DNA from: Flavobacterium cerinum
GTDB lineage: Bacteria > Bacteroidota > Bacteroidia > Flavobacteriales > Flavobacteriaceae
NCBI RefSeq assembly: GCF_024496085.1
Contig: NZ_CP101751.1
Span: 2,604,001-2,668,000, forward strand
DNA length: 64,000 nucleotides
Direction: 5' to 3'
The position numbers and the translations under genes were made by a program. Positions within the stretch are counted from its first letter, which is position 1, and every line of letters begins with the position of its first letter. The notes below the pieces were generated by a model. It had not been told where the DNA came from and did no database searches. It saw nothing but the letters and a program-made list of their open reading frames with translations. Shown in pieces: positions 46,001 through 55,946 of the stretch.

Positions 46001-48981
46001 TTGCGAATGCACAAACGGCAACTGACCCGATAGGTACTATATTTAGTTATACAAATCTGACGAATCCGCAAATCATTTATGTTAGAATTGAAAATAACGT
46101 AACCGGGTGTTTTGATATTGAGGAATTAAAATTAATCGTAAACCCATTACCATCAGTTCCAATGCCGGTACCGGCTTATACTTTGTGTGATTACACAGGT
46201 CAGCCGTTATACGAGCAGTTCGATTTATCGACTAAGATTCCTGAGATCATCGGAACGGCTACAGGATTAGAAGTTAAGTTCTATAAAACAGAGGCGCAAG
46301 CTCATGCTAATGTAGTAGGTACGGAATTACCGACATTATATGTGAATGAGATTGCAACGGTACAAACGATTTTTGTACGTGTGACTAACAGTGCTACGGG
46401 TTGTTACTCCGTAACGGCTATGGATTTACGAGTAGAGCCATTACCGGTATTGATCATGCCAACAACACCGGTTACGGTTTGTGATGGAACTAACAATGAC
46501 GGAATCGGAAGTTTTGACTTGAATGATTTAGTGACTGATATGTTAAGTGGTGAGACCAATGTAACGGTAAGTTTCCACGAAACACAACAAAATGCTCAAA
46601 ACGGCTTGTTCCCAATCACGATCATGCCATATGAGAACATCAACCCTTGGAATCAGACTTTATGGGTATTGGCAACTAATAACGTAACGGGATGTAAGAG
46701 TGTTTACTCGTTCCAGTTACGAGTTGAACCGGCGCCAATTATGCCAACGTTATTGGATTTAGATGAGTGTGATACGGATTCTAATCCGCATGACAACCAG
46801 ACGACGTTTGATTTAACGGTACACACGGCTACAATTTTAGCAGCTCAAACAGGTGCAGCTACAGATTATGAAGTGAACTATTATATTTCGCAGACCAATG
46901 CAGAGAACGGAACTCCGTTTATAGTATCAAACGGAAACTTTATCGGCACCAACGGTCAGACGATCTGGGTTCGTGTAACGCATAAAGCTACGGGATGTTA
47001 TACTATCGGCAGCTTTAAGCTGATTGTAAACAGTCCGCTACAATTAACGCAACCGGATGAGATCACTTTATGTGATGACGCATTACCGAATGATCAACGT
47101 CAGATATTTGATTTAACGATTCGTGAGGCACAGATCACCGGAGGCGCAACAGGTTATACGTTCAAATATTACAGCAATACAGCTTTACCGCCAAACCCTG
47201 GAACGTTGATCACCAATCCAACAGCTTTCCCTAATACAGCTACAGTACAAACTTTGTTAGTAGAAGTGATAAGCGGAGCAGGATGTAGCAGCTATGTTAC
47301 CTTAACAATCCGAGTTACCCCATTACCGGAACCGAAATTTGATCCGGCACCACTAGTATTGTGTGATGATGATTATCCTGGCGATGGCATTACGTTTTTT
47401 GATGTAACGGTAAATGCGAACTATATCCGTAATAATGCGAACTATGTTCTAACGTACCATGCAAGTCAGACCGATGCATTAGCCGGAATCAATGCTATTG
47501 CAACGCCAACGAACTGGCAGAATGTTGATGGAAACGGAAACGCACTAACCAGTGTTTGGATCCGGGTGACTACAGCCCCGGCTAATAACCGTGACCGTTG
47601 TTCATTAGTAGTAGAACAGCCATTGATTGTGAATCCAAGACCGGCGGCAGGTCCTGTAACGGATTACCATATGTGTCAGATTCCATTCACGGGAAGTGGA
47701 GTATTTGATTTAAGTACGAAAACCCCGGAAGCTTTAGCAGGTCAAGGTCCTGCAGGTTATACGGTAACGTACCATGCAACTCAGGCGGATGCTGATAGTG
47801 GAGCGGCGCCATTGGCAACGAACCACCCAAGTACGGTAAACGGTGAGACGATTTATGTACGTGTAGTGAATACGGCTACAGGTTGTTATAACACGACCAG
47901 CTTCCGGTTATTTGTGGAAAGAGGATCAGAAGCAACCGATATCCCGGATATTACCCGATGTGATGATTTGAATGACGGAACAGAAACTTTCGATTTAAGC
48001 AGTTTAGATGCTACGATCTTAGGTCCAGTACAAGCAGCGGATCCGAACTTTAGTGTAAAATATTATGCATCAGATGCTGATTTAGCCAATGACACACCAA
48101 TTGGAACACCAGGTGCTTATACGATTACGGATTACCTGACGCATGAGATCATTGCAGTAGTTAAAAATACGTACAGTGCATACGGATGTCCTGCAGAAAT
48201 ACGTTTTAATATTACCGTATTCCGATTACCGGAGCCAACACCAAATGCAGGATTTGTATGTGTTGATCAGGAGACAGGAAACGTTCTGAATACCCATATT
48301 ATTGACAGTGGATTAGATGCAGCAACACATACATTCCAATGGTATGAGGATGATGCAAGTGGAGCGCCACAACCGATAGCGGGAGCAACAGGTTCAACGT
48401 ATGAAGTAAACCATGCGGGCACTTATTCGGTAATTGCAACCAGTACAGTAACCGGTTGTGTATCGTTACCGGCAGAAGTAGTAATCACCCAATCCGAACC
48501 GGCCGAGGTAACGTATACGGTATCGAATGCGTTTACTGATAATCAGGTGATTACGGTTCAGGCAATCGGAATCGGAGAGTACATGTATCAGTTAGACGAA
48601 GGCGATATCCAGTCTAGCCCGGTGTTTACTAATGTAAGTTCAGGAACACATACGATCACGGTTTACGATATGAAAGGTTGTGCAGCCACAATCGTAAGAA
48701 ATGTAACAGTGATCAACTATCCGCATTATTTCACACCAAACGGTGATAATTACCATGATTTCTGGAATATTGGTGATTTAGAAAACGATGTCAATGCAAA
48801 AATTTATATATTTGACCGTTACGGCAAACTATTGAAACAGATCAAGCCATCACGAGTAAGCGGATGGGATGGAACATTAAACGGACAACCGTTACCATCA
48901 ACAGATTACTGGTTCACAGTGAACTATACGGAGAATGGAGAAGTGAAAGAGTTTAAAGCACACTTCTCGTTAAAACGATAA
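43075..48981 (+). CDS. giant repeat surface protein with T9SS type B sorting domain
   Basis: A 1968-aa secreted protein with a signal peptide ending GSLQAQ. The N-terminal ~190 residues form a domain typical of gliding-motility-associated proteins (CVNAINVCGNGTFS). Next come three Ig-like repeats (about 280-560; ICSGDTASVTFNGTPNSTV) very like those in the 2621-aa protein, and about a dozen repeats of roughly 90 residues. Each of these has a CD...FDL(S/T) start, a FHE/YYxS strand and a (I/L)(Y/W)VRV strand. The end is a type B sorting domain (YFTPNGDNYHDFWNI...IFDRYGK). It is probably a long, stalk-like adhesin exported by T9SS with the PorP/SprF protein encoded just upstream. Confidence 0.9.
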   Translation: MKKLLFVLLTYVFYGSLQAQNQPNDCVNAINVCGNGTFSSNASGIGAIQEVSGCGGAEHNSIWLKINVIQSGTLGFNIIPHDSNITVDYDFWVYGPNRTCSALGSPIRCATTNPQLAGQLNNHTGMNGSTTLTQTGPGANGNSYVRWLTVTAGQSYYIAIDRPVGDGGFDLEWIGTATDNGGAFAPPPTANPVPDYKTCSNTPNIGLFDLNSIRSQINADLTNNTVSFYGTLANANDGIAPLPGIIANTTNPQTIYATVKNNTTGCYTITQFNLMVYPVPTASLTAAASVICSGDAAAITFTGTPDATVEYNVNGGPTLTGLLNGSGTLTITNNLTAATTYTLTSVKILDNNGVMLCSQPLNTSVTITVNPLPTATISGTTTICSGDTASVTFNGTPNSTVTYTFNNGTNQLLLLDAAGTATVSAGTAGIYELVRVTTSGLPACSQELTGSVTITVNPLPTASITGTTSTCSNTTGILTINGTPNATVTYSANGQPDETITLDAAGTATITTPVLTTSVTYTLISVTSADTPACSQPLATSHTITVITAPTITTPTSFQMCDTGNGLAVFDLTTKINEITGGNTGLTVTFHESQAEADSGSNPKGPLYTNNTPNTQTLYIRVVNSANNQCPSFTTLTLNVAPVPQINPNVTPFIVCETSVPGDGTELFDLTIKDAELLNGQTGVIVRYFVSESNALSGSSPIIPVTAYPNMSNPQTIWYQLSNGIGCKAVGSFQLIVNPKPVIVPLNPMNACSNGSNTTAEFNLSLNNTLVTGGVTGMEVSYHLTQADADSGLSPLPALYTSGPTTIYVRVKNPATGCYATTTLDLNITQGPVAITPQPIKYCDPSDNGVGTFDLNAVIPEITGGTLPPGVTVTFHETIEDAQLGLNALSSPYSNIQPWGQTIYVRVRYALTDCANIVMLQLIVNRTPRATAPTPLMVCDDAVADGITVFDLSVKNNEILGALNATDHTISYYESFANAQTATDPIGTIFSYTNLTNPQIIYVRIENNVTGCFDIEELKLIVNPLPSVPMPVPAYTLCDYTGQPLYEQFDLSTKIPEIIGTATGLEVKFYKTEAQAHANVVGTELPTLYVNEIATVQTIFVRVTNSATGCYSVTAMDLRVEPLPVLIMPTTPVTVCDGTNNDGIGSFDLNDLVTDMLSGETNVTVSFHETQQNAQNGLFPITIMPYENINPWNQTLWVLATNNVTGCKSVYSFQLRVEPAPIMPTLLDLDECDTDSNPHDNQTTFDLTVHTATILAAQTGAATDYEVNYYISQTNAENGTPFIVSNGNFIGTNGQTIWVRVTHKATGCYTIGSFKLIVNSPLQLTQPDEITLCDDALPNDQRQIFDLTIREAQITGGATGYTFKYYSNTALPPNPGTLITNPTAFPNTATVQTLLVEVISGAGCSSYVTLTIRVTPLPEPKFDPAPLVLCDDDYPGDGITFFDVTVNANYIRNNANYVLTYHASQTDALAGINAIATPTNWQNVDGNGNALTSVWIRVTTAPANNRDRCSLVVEQPLIVNPRPAAGPVTDYHMCQIPFTGSGVFDLSTKTPEALAGQGPAGYTVTYHATQADADSGAAPLATNHPSTVNGETIYVRVVNTATGCYNTTSFRLFVERGSEATDIPDITRCDDLNDGTETFDLSSLDATILGPVQAADPNFSVKYYASDADLANDTPIGTPGAYTITDYLTHEIIAVVKNTYSAYGCPAEIRFNITVFRLPEPTPNAGFVCVDQETGNVLNTHIIDSGLDAATHTFQWYEDDASGAPQPIAGATGSTYEVNHAGTYSVIATSTVTGCVSLPAEVVITQSEPAEVTYTVSNAFTDNQVITVQAIGIGEYMYQLDEGDIQSSPVFTNVSSGTHTITVYDMKGCAATIVRNVTVINYPHYFTPNGDNYHDFWNIGDLENDVNAKIYIFDRYGKLLKQIKPSRVSGWDGTLNGQPLPSTDYWFTVNYTENGEVKEFKAHFSLKR

Positions 48982-48987
48982 AACGCT

Positions 48988-49057
48988 AACCGGACAGGTT
49001 TTAGAAACCTGTCCGGTTAAAAAAACAAAAAAGAGCTGTCAATGACAGCCTTTTTTT
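48988..49057. terminator. double hairpin terminator between convergent genes
   Basis: First hairpin: AACCGGACAGGTTT-TAG-AAACCTGTCCGGTT, a perfect 14-bp stem (48988-49018) followed by A-rich sequence. Second hairpin: GCTGTC-AAT-GACAGC (49035-49049) followed by C and seven T. The second can terminate on the plus strand, and on the minus strand it is followed by a T run as well, so it serves both the giant protein gene and the deacetylase gene. Confidence 0.88.
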
Positions 49058-49080
49058 GTTTTATACAGCAGTAATCTTTT

Positions 49081-49872
49081 TTATTCCTTTATAATCAGGT
49101 TACCCAAATCGGATAAGGTGTAAAACTTCATATTGTTCTGTTTTATGTATTTACAGACAAACTCTAGCGTTTCAATTTTTATTTGATAATTATCCGTTAA
49201 CTCCTTAACCGGTTTATGGCCGCACAAAATAAGTATCTTATTTTTTTCCTTGGCATAATCTAATAACTCTAAAAGGTAAGGTATGCTAAAATGAACATGG
49301 TTATTATCGATATCAAAGGCATACATATATTTTGTATCTCTAAAATAACAACCTTCTTTTTCCGGAACATCTCCACAAAATGCCCTTCCTCTGATAATAT
49401 TAAATTTTGGAGCCAAAGTCTCATCGAGTTCCTCAGATCTTTCACCGTAGGGATAGGCAAATGAGGTTACGTTTAAAGACAACCTTTTCATCGAAGCGAG
49501 CATGGGGTCTATCTCTGCTTTTACATAATTGTCGATTCCGTTTGCTGCCACATACTTAACGGCATTAAAATGATGATAGCCATGTCCGGCTATTTCGTGT
49601 CCGTTTTTCTGCATCTGAAGAAGTTTGCTTAATTGGGGTGTCCCAATAGAATCAATCCTGCAAGTACAAAAAGTGGCTTTCCAGTCGTATTTTTTTAAAG
49701 CCTGATCGGCTTCAAACCATTCATCTACAAAAGCATCGTCAAAAGATAAAACCACACCTGCTTTATAGGGTTTTGCAGATGAGGCAGATTGAGATAATAC
49801 TTTCTTATTTTCGCATGCGGATAAAATTATCGTGATGATAATCAAGAGGAATTTGTAAATAAACGGCTTCAT
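49081..49872 (-). CDS. polysaccharide deacetylase family (NodB-like) lipoprotein
   Basis: A 263-aa protein with a lipoprotein signal (ILSACEN, Cys20) and a NodB-homology domain. LSFDDAFVDEW carries the metal-binding and catalytic Asp pair, GHEIAGHGYHHFNA supplies the HxxxH-type His ligands, SFAYPYGE is motif 3, and a late His lies in ILCGHKPV. It would deacetylate an N-acetylated sugar polymer at the cell surface; the substrate could be a capsule, exopolysaccharide or peptidoglycan. It is the last gene before a terminator and lies 35 nt downstream of the PepSY-like gene. Confidence 0.88.
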   Translation of the reverse strand: MKPFIYKFLLIIITIILSACENKKVLSQSASSAKPYKAGVVLSFDDAFVDEWFEADQALKKYDWKATFCTCRIDSIGTPQLSKLLQMQKNGHEIAGHGYHHFNAVKYVAANGIDNYVKAEIDPMLASMKRLSLNVTSFAYPYGERSEELDETLAPKFNIIRGRAFCGDVPEKEGCYFRDTKYMYAFDIDNNHVHFSIPYLLELLDYAKEKNKILILCGHKPVKELTDNYQIKIETLEFVCKYIKQNNMKFYTLSDLGNLIIKE

Positions 49873-49907
49873 GAATACTATGATTTACTTTTACTGCTTT
49901 AAAAGAT

Positions 49908-50459
49908 TTAATCCTTTTGTACCATTCTGATAAATTCTCCTTTATCGGTAAAAACCAGATCATAAAACAGGTTTTCTTTAACAACCCCAACTTCATACGT
50001 AATCATAGATTTTATATTCAAATCGTTATCGGAATACGATTGTATATCCATATCGGTAACCTTAACCGCTTCGGTAACTTTCTTTAACAAATGTGCTTTT
50101 TTCAAGTAATTAGTTGCTTTTTGAGGAAGGTGGCTCAAAGCAATACTAGATTCAAATGCTTTCAGGTTACCCAGATTATCAAATACAGCAAGATCATTTC
50201 CTTGACTGCCTCTGAATTTGGCTTCATACCTTAGCTGATCATCATTATAGCCTCTATATTCTCTTGTCCAGGAAGCTTTAACATTTGGATATCGTTTTTC
50301 AAAAGCTGCTTTCACTTCAATAGGCAATACAATTTTATCTTCAGGCTTTTCCTGTCCGAAAGATTTGATATTAAAAGAAACAATCAGAAATAAAATAACA
50401 ACTCTGAATACTTTATTTGTACTGTTTTTTCTGCAATCTTTTTTTAATAGTCTTTCCAT
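49908..50459 (-). CDS. secreted PepSY-like domain protein
   Basis: A 183-aa protein with an N-terminal signal (hydrophobic residues 18-32, ending SFGQ). It contains a PepSY-like unit: LPIEVKAAFEKRYPNVKASW, then YEAKFRG and a DNLGNLK strand. A less clear second unit follows. Bacteroidota proteins of this type are periplasmic and resemble beta-lactamase-inhibitor folds; no enzyme function is suggested. It is upstream of the deacetylase gene in the same direction. The 230 nt beyond its start hold the icd terminator but no other gene. Confidence 0.75.
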   Translation of the reverse strand: MERLLKKDCRKNSTNKVFRVVILFLIVSFNIKSFGQEKPEDKIVLPIEVKAAFEKRYPNVKASWTREYRGYNDDQLRYEAKFRGSQGNDLAVFDNLGNLKAFESSIALSHLPQKATNYLKKAHLLKKVTEAVKVTDMDIQSYSDNDLNIKSMITYEVGVVKENLFYDLVFTDKGEFIRMVQKD

Positions 50460-50623
50460 GATACAATTATGGTTTAAATGTGATAGTAATTCTTAAAATT
50501 AAGAAATAAATATACTGATTGCAAATGAAGAATAAATGAAGAGTCCTTTAGGGTACAAAGATGTTTTTTAAATTATTTTCTGTCACTTTTGTATTTTGTT
50601 TAAAATATAAGCCTAACATATTT

Positions 50624-50662
50624 TTAAAAAAGAGGGGCTGTCTCATTTTTGAGACAGCCCCT
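50624..50662 (-). terminator. intrinsic terminator of icd, identical to IS terminal repeat
   Basis: Perfect 13-bp hairpin AGGGGCTGTCTCA-TTTT-TGAGACAGCCCCT (50633-50662), followed on the minus strand by a T run (from 50631 leftward). The arms match the 12-nt core GGGGCTGTCTCA of the terminal inverted repeats of the IS element at 53107-54675. Confidence 0.9.
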
Positions 50663-50689
50663 TTATCATGATATATAATCAAGGAAAGA

Positions 50690-52924
<2,235 letters not shown>

Positions 52925-52975
52925 TTAAATCGTATCGAAATAATGTTAGTAGTGTCGGGCTTTAAAAAAGCGTAG

Positions 52976-52983
52976 CAAAGATA
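52976..52983 (-). promoter_or_regulatory. -7 promoter element of icd
   Basis: TATCTTTG on the minus strand matches TAnnTTTG exactly and predicts a start at about 52972, giving a 60-nt leader. The IS left end begins 124 bp upstream of it, so the icd promoter itself was not interrupted. Confidence 0.5.
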
Positions 52984-53106
52984 CGAAAATCAATAGAAAA
53001 TGCGATTGCAGCAAGCAGGTTAACAGTGGAATTAGGATTTTATTAATTTGAAGTTTAAAAAATGCTAAAATGATAATTTCGACTGGTGAATTTTAGCAAA
53101 AAAAAA

Positions 53107-53122
53107 GGGGCTGTCTCAAAAG
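53107..53122 (+). repeat. left terminal inverted repeat of the IS, with hairpin
   Basis: GGGGCTGTCTCAAAAG. Together with the next bases (GACATCCCC and six T) it forms a terminator-like hairpin with GGGG/CCCC and TGTC/GACA pairs. On the minus strand it is followed by nine T, so it can also end the transposase transcript. Confidence 0.85.
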
Positions 53123-53240
53123 GACATCCCCTTTTTTATTGCCGACAATCTTCTGATTTATTTTTTCTGATTTAGCTATTTTGATGTCTCTTTTAGCCAG
53201 TAAAAGCATCTACTTTTCAAAAAAGAGAAAATTATCCCTT

Positions 53241-54596
53241 TTATGATGTCCTAACAGGGCATTTTTTGAGGTTATGAGCCATAGCAAGTAATGCCGTTTC
53301 CACTTCGGCCTTGGCTTTGCTACGCAGATTATACCTGCGGAAGCCTTTGTTGTTTTTTATCTGGGCAAACACGGTTTCTACATCATGACAGCGTTGCTTT
53401 CTGAGTTCCTTTCCCCTGTCGGTTACGAGCAGGTTATAAGCTTTTGTTCTTAACTGGGCTACTTCGGGATTAGATAAAGAGATACTTGGTATTCCTGTTC
53501 TGGTGTCTTTGTCAAAATGATTATATTTTACATATGCTTCAACACCTTCATTATCAAGTAATGTGTAGTTTTCCTGCGAACCATAACCTGCATCAGCCAC
53601 AAGTTCTTCAGGTAGTCTATTGTAGTGTTCTTTAAAAATTTTTATATGTTCGGGTAGCGTCCTTGTATCATTGGGATTAGGGTGTAAAGAGTAATTTACA
53701 ATGAACTGGTTGTGTGTGCTTATCTGTAAGTTATATCCCGGTTTTAACTGTCCGTTCTTCATGTGGTCTTCTTTCATCCGCATAAAAGTAGCATCAGTAT
53801 CGGTCTTACAAAAGCTGTTTCGCTTACCCATTATATCTTCTTGCTTAGCATACTTCTCAAGGTTTGCAGGCCAGTTCTTACGGGCATAGTTAAGCTTCTG
53901 CCGTACTTTAGGGCATATCTTTTTGCCTTTAAGGGCGGTGTCAATCTTCTTAATAGTCTTTTCAACAGCTTCCTTGTCAATAGCCTTAAACTCAACTTCT
54001 GTCTTGTCTTTAGATTCAGTAGCGGCAACTTGCTGCGTATACTCCCATAAGTCCTGAAGCTGCTCTTCTATGCGCCTTTTATTCCTTTCGATGGATCTGC
54101 CCCATACAAAAGTGTACCGGTTGGCATTGGCTTCTATTTTTGTACCATCGGTAAAAACAGTTTTAAGGCTCACATGTCCCTGGGATTCTAAAAGCAATAC
54201 AACCTGGGTAAAGATGCTGCGTACCTCATCTTTAAGGCGTTCACTCCTAAAGCGGTTTATAGTATTATGGTCAGGACGGCTCATACCGCTTAACCACATA
54301 AAATGGATATTCTGCTTCAAGGCTTCCTCAAGCCTGCGGCTGGAAAAAATATTGCACAAATAACCATAAACCAACACTTTAAGAAGCATGCGGGGATGGT
54401 AACTGGAAGTGCCGCCTGGTTTGTAATTCTTAATAAGGCATTCCAAATCAAGACCGTCAATCACATCGGAAACGGTTCTTACTGGATGGTTGAGTTCTAT
54501 CAGCTCCTCTAAACTCGGAGGAAGTAGAAAATTTTGCTTGGGATTGTAATCTTTAAAGACTACTTTTGATTTATTATACACACCGCAAGTTAACAA
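53241..54596 (-). CDS. IS1182 family transposase
   Basis: A 451-aa DDE transposase. Family blocks include DYNPKQNFLLPPSLEELI, SYHPRMLLKVLVYGYL and SRPDHNTINRFR. The catalytic acidic residues are likely in FTDGTKIEANANRYTF, LVADAGYGSQENY and VETVFAQIKNNKGFRRY. There is no ATG near the start: TTG at 54596 or GTG at 54581 (MYNKSKVVFKDYNP) are the candidates. The segment between the second and third catalytic blocks is short and has no CxxC pair, unlike many IS1182 relatives that carry a cysteine-rich insert there. The frame is otherwise open, so the gene may be functional or an internally shortened form. Confidence 0.88.
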   Translation of the reverse strand: MLTCGVYNKSKVVFKDYNPKQNFLLPPSLEELIELNHPVRTVSDVIDGLDLECLIKNYKPGGTSSYHPRMLLKVLVYGYLCNIFSSRRLEEALKQNIHFMWLSGMSRPDHNTINRFRSERLKDEVRSIFTQVVLLLESQGHVSLKTVFTDGTKIEANANRYTFVWGRSIERNKRRIEEQLQDLWEYTQQVAATESKDKTEVEFKAIDKEAVEKTIKKIDTALKGKKICPKVRQKLNYARKNWPANLEKYAKQEDIMGKRNSFCKTDTDATFMRMKEDHMKNGQLKPGYNLQISTHNQFIVNYSLHPNPNDTRTLPEHIKIFKEHYNRLPEELVADAGYGSQENYTLLDNEGVEAYVKYNHFDKDTRTGIPSISLSNPEVAQLRTKAYNLLVTDRGKELRKQRCHDVETVFAQIKNNKGFRRYNLRSKAKAEVETALLAMAHNLKKCPVRTS

Positions 54597-54609
54597 ACTT
54601 GCAAAATAT

Positions 54610-54629
54610 AGGGAGCTCTCGGGCTCCCT
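54610..54629. other. hairpin in the transposase leader
   Basis: AGGGAGC-TCTCGG-GCTCCCT inverted repeat just upstream of the transposase start. Such structures in IS leaders can block translation of read-through transcripts arriving from outside, here from rplS. Confidence 0.5.
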
Positions 54630-54638
54630 TATTTGTAT

Positions 54639-54673
54639 AAAAAAATTGAGGCTGCCTCACTTTTGAGACAGCC
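54639..54673 (-). terminator. rplS terminator formed by the IS right end
   Basis: On the minus strand the 10-bp stem GGCTGTCTCA-AAAG-TGAGGCAGCC (one G-U pair), followed by AA and a T run, lies 29 nt after the rplS stop. It overlaps the IS right inverted repeat, so the ribosomal protein transcript apparently ends within the mobile element. Confidence 0.8.
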
Positions 54674-54675
54674 CC
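54660..54675 (-). repeat. right terminal inverted repeat of the IS
   Basis: CTTTTGAGACAGCCCC, the exact reverse complement of the left repeat at 53107-53122. It marks the right boundary of the element. Confidence 0.85.
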
Positions 54676-54701
54676 TTGTTCTATAAAACATCGAAATAAG
54701 A

Positions 54702-55055
54702 TTATCTTCTTCTTTTTTCTTTGATTTTTGCTTTTTTACCAGTAAGTTCTCTGAAGTAGAAGATACGAGCTCTACGAACTTTACCTCTTTGGTTCACTTC
54801 AATTTTTTGTAAAGCAGGCATGTTGATAGGGAAGATACGCTCAACTCCTACAGAACCTGACATTTTACGGATAGTGAAAGTTTCAGTTACTCCAGCACCT
54901 CTTTTTTGGATAACAACTCCTTTAAAGAACTGCGTTCTAGTTTTTTCACCCTCTTTAATTTCGTAATAAACAGTGATAGTATCACCTGCGTTGAATTCAG
55001 GGAAATCTTTTTTCGCTACGAATTCGTCTTGAACAAATTTTAATAAATTTGACAT
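54702..55055 (-). CDS. rplS: 50S ribosomal protein L19
   Basis: A 117-aa protein at the interface of the large and small ribosomal subunits. The L19 signatures FNAGDTITVYYEIKEGEKTR, GVVIQKRGAGVTETFTIRK and GKVRRARIFYFREL are all present, with a basic tail. The gene follows trmD at 169 nt, in the same direction, with its own likely promoter (TATCTTTG at 55137-55130) and a leader of about 70 nt. Confidence 0.98.
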   Translation of the reverse strand: MSNLLKFVQDEFVAKKDFPEFNAGDTITVYYEIKEGEKTRTQFFKGVVIQKRGAGVTETFTIRKMSGSVGVERIFPINMPALQKIEVNQRGKVRRARIFYFRELTGKKAKIKEKRRR

Positions 55056-55129
55056 GATTGTTAATGTTAATTGTTTTGAGTCAGAACAACATTCACGGAT
55101 ATCGTCAGAGGTTGGTCCAAATATGGGCG

Positions 55130-55137
55130 CAAAGATA
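55130..55137 (-). promoter_or_regulatory. -7 promoter element of rplS
   Basis: TATCTTTG on the minus strand matches TAnnTTTG exactly. A TTG lies 22 nt upstream (start to start). The predicted start is about 55125, which leaves a ~70-nt untranslated leader that could hold ribosomal-protein control, though no convincing structure was recognised. Confidence 0.55.
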
Positions 55138-55224
55138 GTGATTTTACGATATCCTGCAAGTGTTTTTGGATTAAAAAAGTGCTATTCTAATCAAAACAGG
55201 TAAAAATACCTATCAGTCTGATAA

Positions 55225-55902
55225 TTAGTCTTCCAGTAAATCCGGACGACGATTTAAAGTATGCTCATATGCTTTTTGCTCCCGCCATTTTTCGATTTCA
55301 GGAAAATTTCCGCTCAATAAAATGTCAGGTACCTTCCATCCGTTGTATTCTGCCGGACGGGTATAGATAGGCGGCGATAATAAATTGTCCTGAAAACTAT
55401 CGGTTAAGGCTGATGTTTCATTACTTAGTACGCCGGGAATCAACCGAATAATGCTATCGGCTAAAACGGCAGCGCCAAGTTCGCCTCCGGACAATACATA
55501 ATCACCGATGGAGATCTCTTTTGTGATAAAATGATCGCGTACTCTTTGATCAACTCCTTTATAATGACCGCACAGGATAATGATGTTTTTTAACAATGAC
55601 ATCGAATTGGCCATTTTTTGGTTTAATGTTTCGCCATCCGGAGTCATATAAATTACTTCATCGTATTCGCGTTCGCTTTTTAATTTTGAAATACAAGCAT
55701 CAATTGGTTCTATGCTCATTACCATGCCGGCACCACCTCCGAACTGATAGTCATCTACATTTTTATGTTTGTTGGTACTGTAATCGCGAAGATTGTGAAA
55801 ATGTACTTCAACCAAACCTTTGCTGATGGCTCTTTTAAGGATTGAAGCTTCAAACGGACTTTTGATTAACTCGGGTAATACGGTGATAATATCAATACGC
55901 AT
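55225..55902 (-). CDS. trmD: tRNA (guanine-N1-)-methyltransferase TrmD
   Basis: A 225-aa SPOUT-class enzyme that makes m1G37 in tRNA. It begins [13 protein letters not shown]. It shows the [16 protein letters not shown] segment, [13 protein letters not shown] and the SAM-binding knot loop [16 protein letters not shown], with a C-terminal helical part. Length is typical. The trmD-rplS pairing is a common conserved order. Confidence 0.97.
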   Translation of the reverse strand: MRIDIITVLPELIKSPFEASILKRAISKGLVEVHFHNLRDYSTNKHKNVDDYQFGGGAGMVMSIEPIDACISKLKSEREYDEVIYMTPDGETLNQKMANSMSLLKNIIILCGHYKGVDQRVRDHFITKEISIGDYVLSGGELGAAVLADSIIRLIPGVLSNETSALTDSFQDNLLSPPIYTRPAEYNGWKVPDILLSGNFPEIEKWREQKAYEHTLNRRPDLLED

Positions 55903-55946
55903 AATTCAAAATTTCCGCAAAAATAGTCTAAAAAATAGAAACAGAT

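Larger units (their letters stand above)
53107..54675 (-). mobile_element. complete IS1182-like insertion sequence
   Basis: A 1569-bp element bounded by 16-bp perfect terminal inverted repeats GGGGCTGTCTCAAAAG (an adjoining AA makes 18). It carries one transposase gene. It sits between icd and rplS, with its right end only 26 bp from the rplS stop codon. The left flank is a run of A and the right flank is TTGTTC; no target duplication can be recognised. Both ends fold into hairpins with T runs, so the element is insulated by terminators. Confidence 0.88.

Noticed and set aside
53085..54690. Target-site duplication around the IS
   Set aside because: The left flank is a homopolymer A run and the right flank is TTGTTC; no matching direct repeat can be shown.
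55056..55125. Ribosomal-protein leader structure before rplS
   Set aside because: The ~70-nt leader length is suggestive, but I could not find a convincing conserved stem in it.
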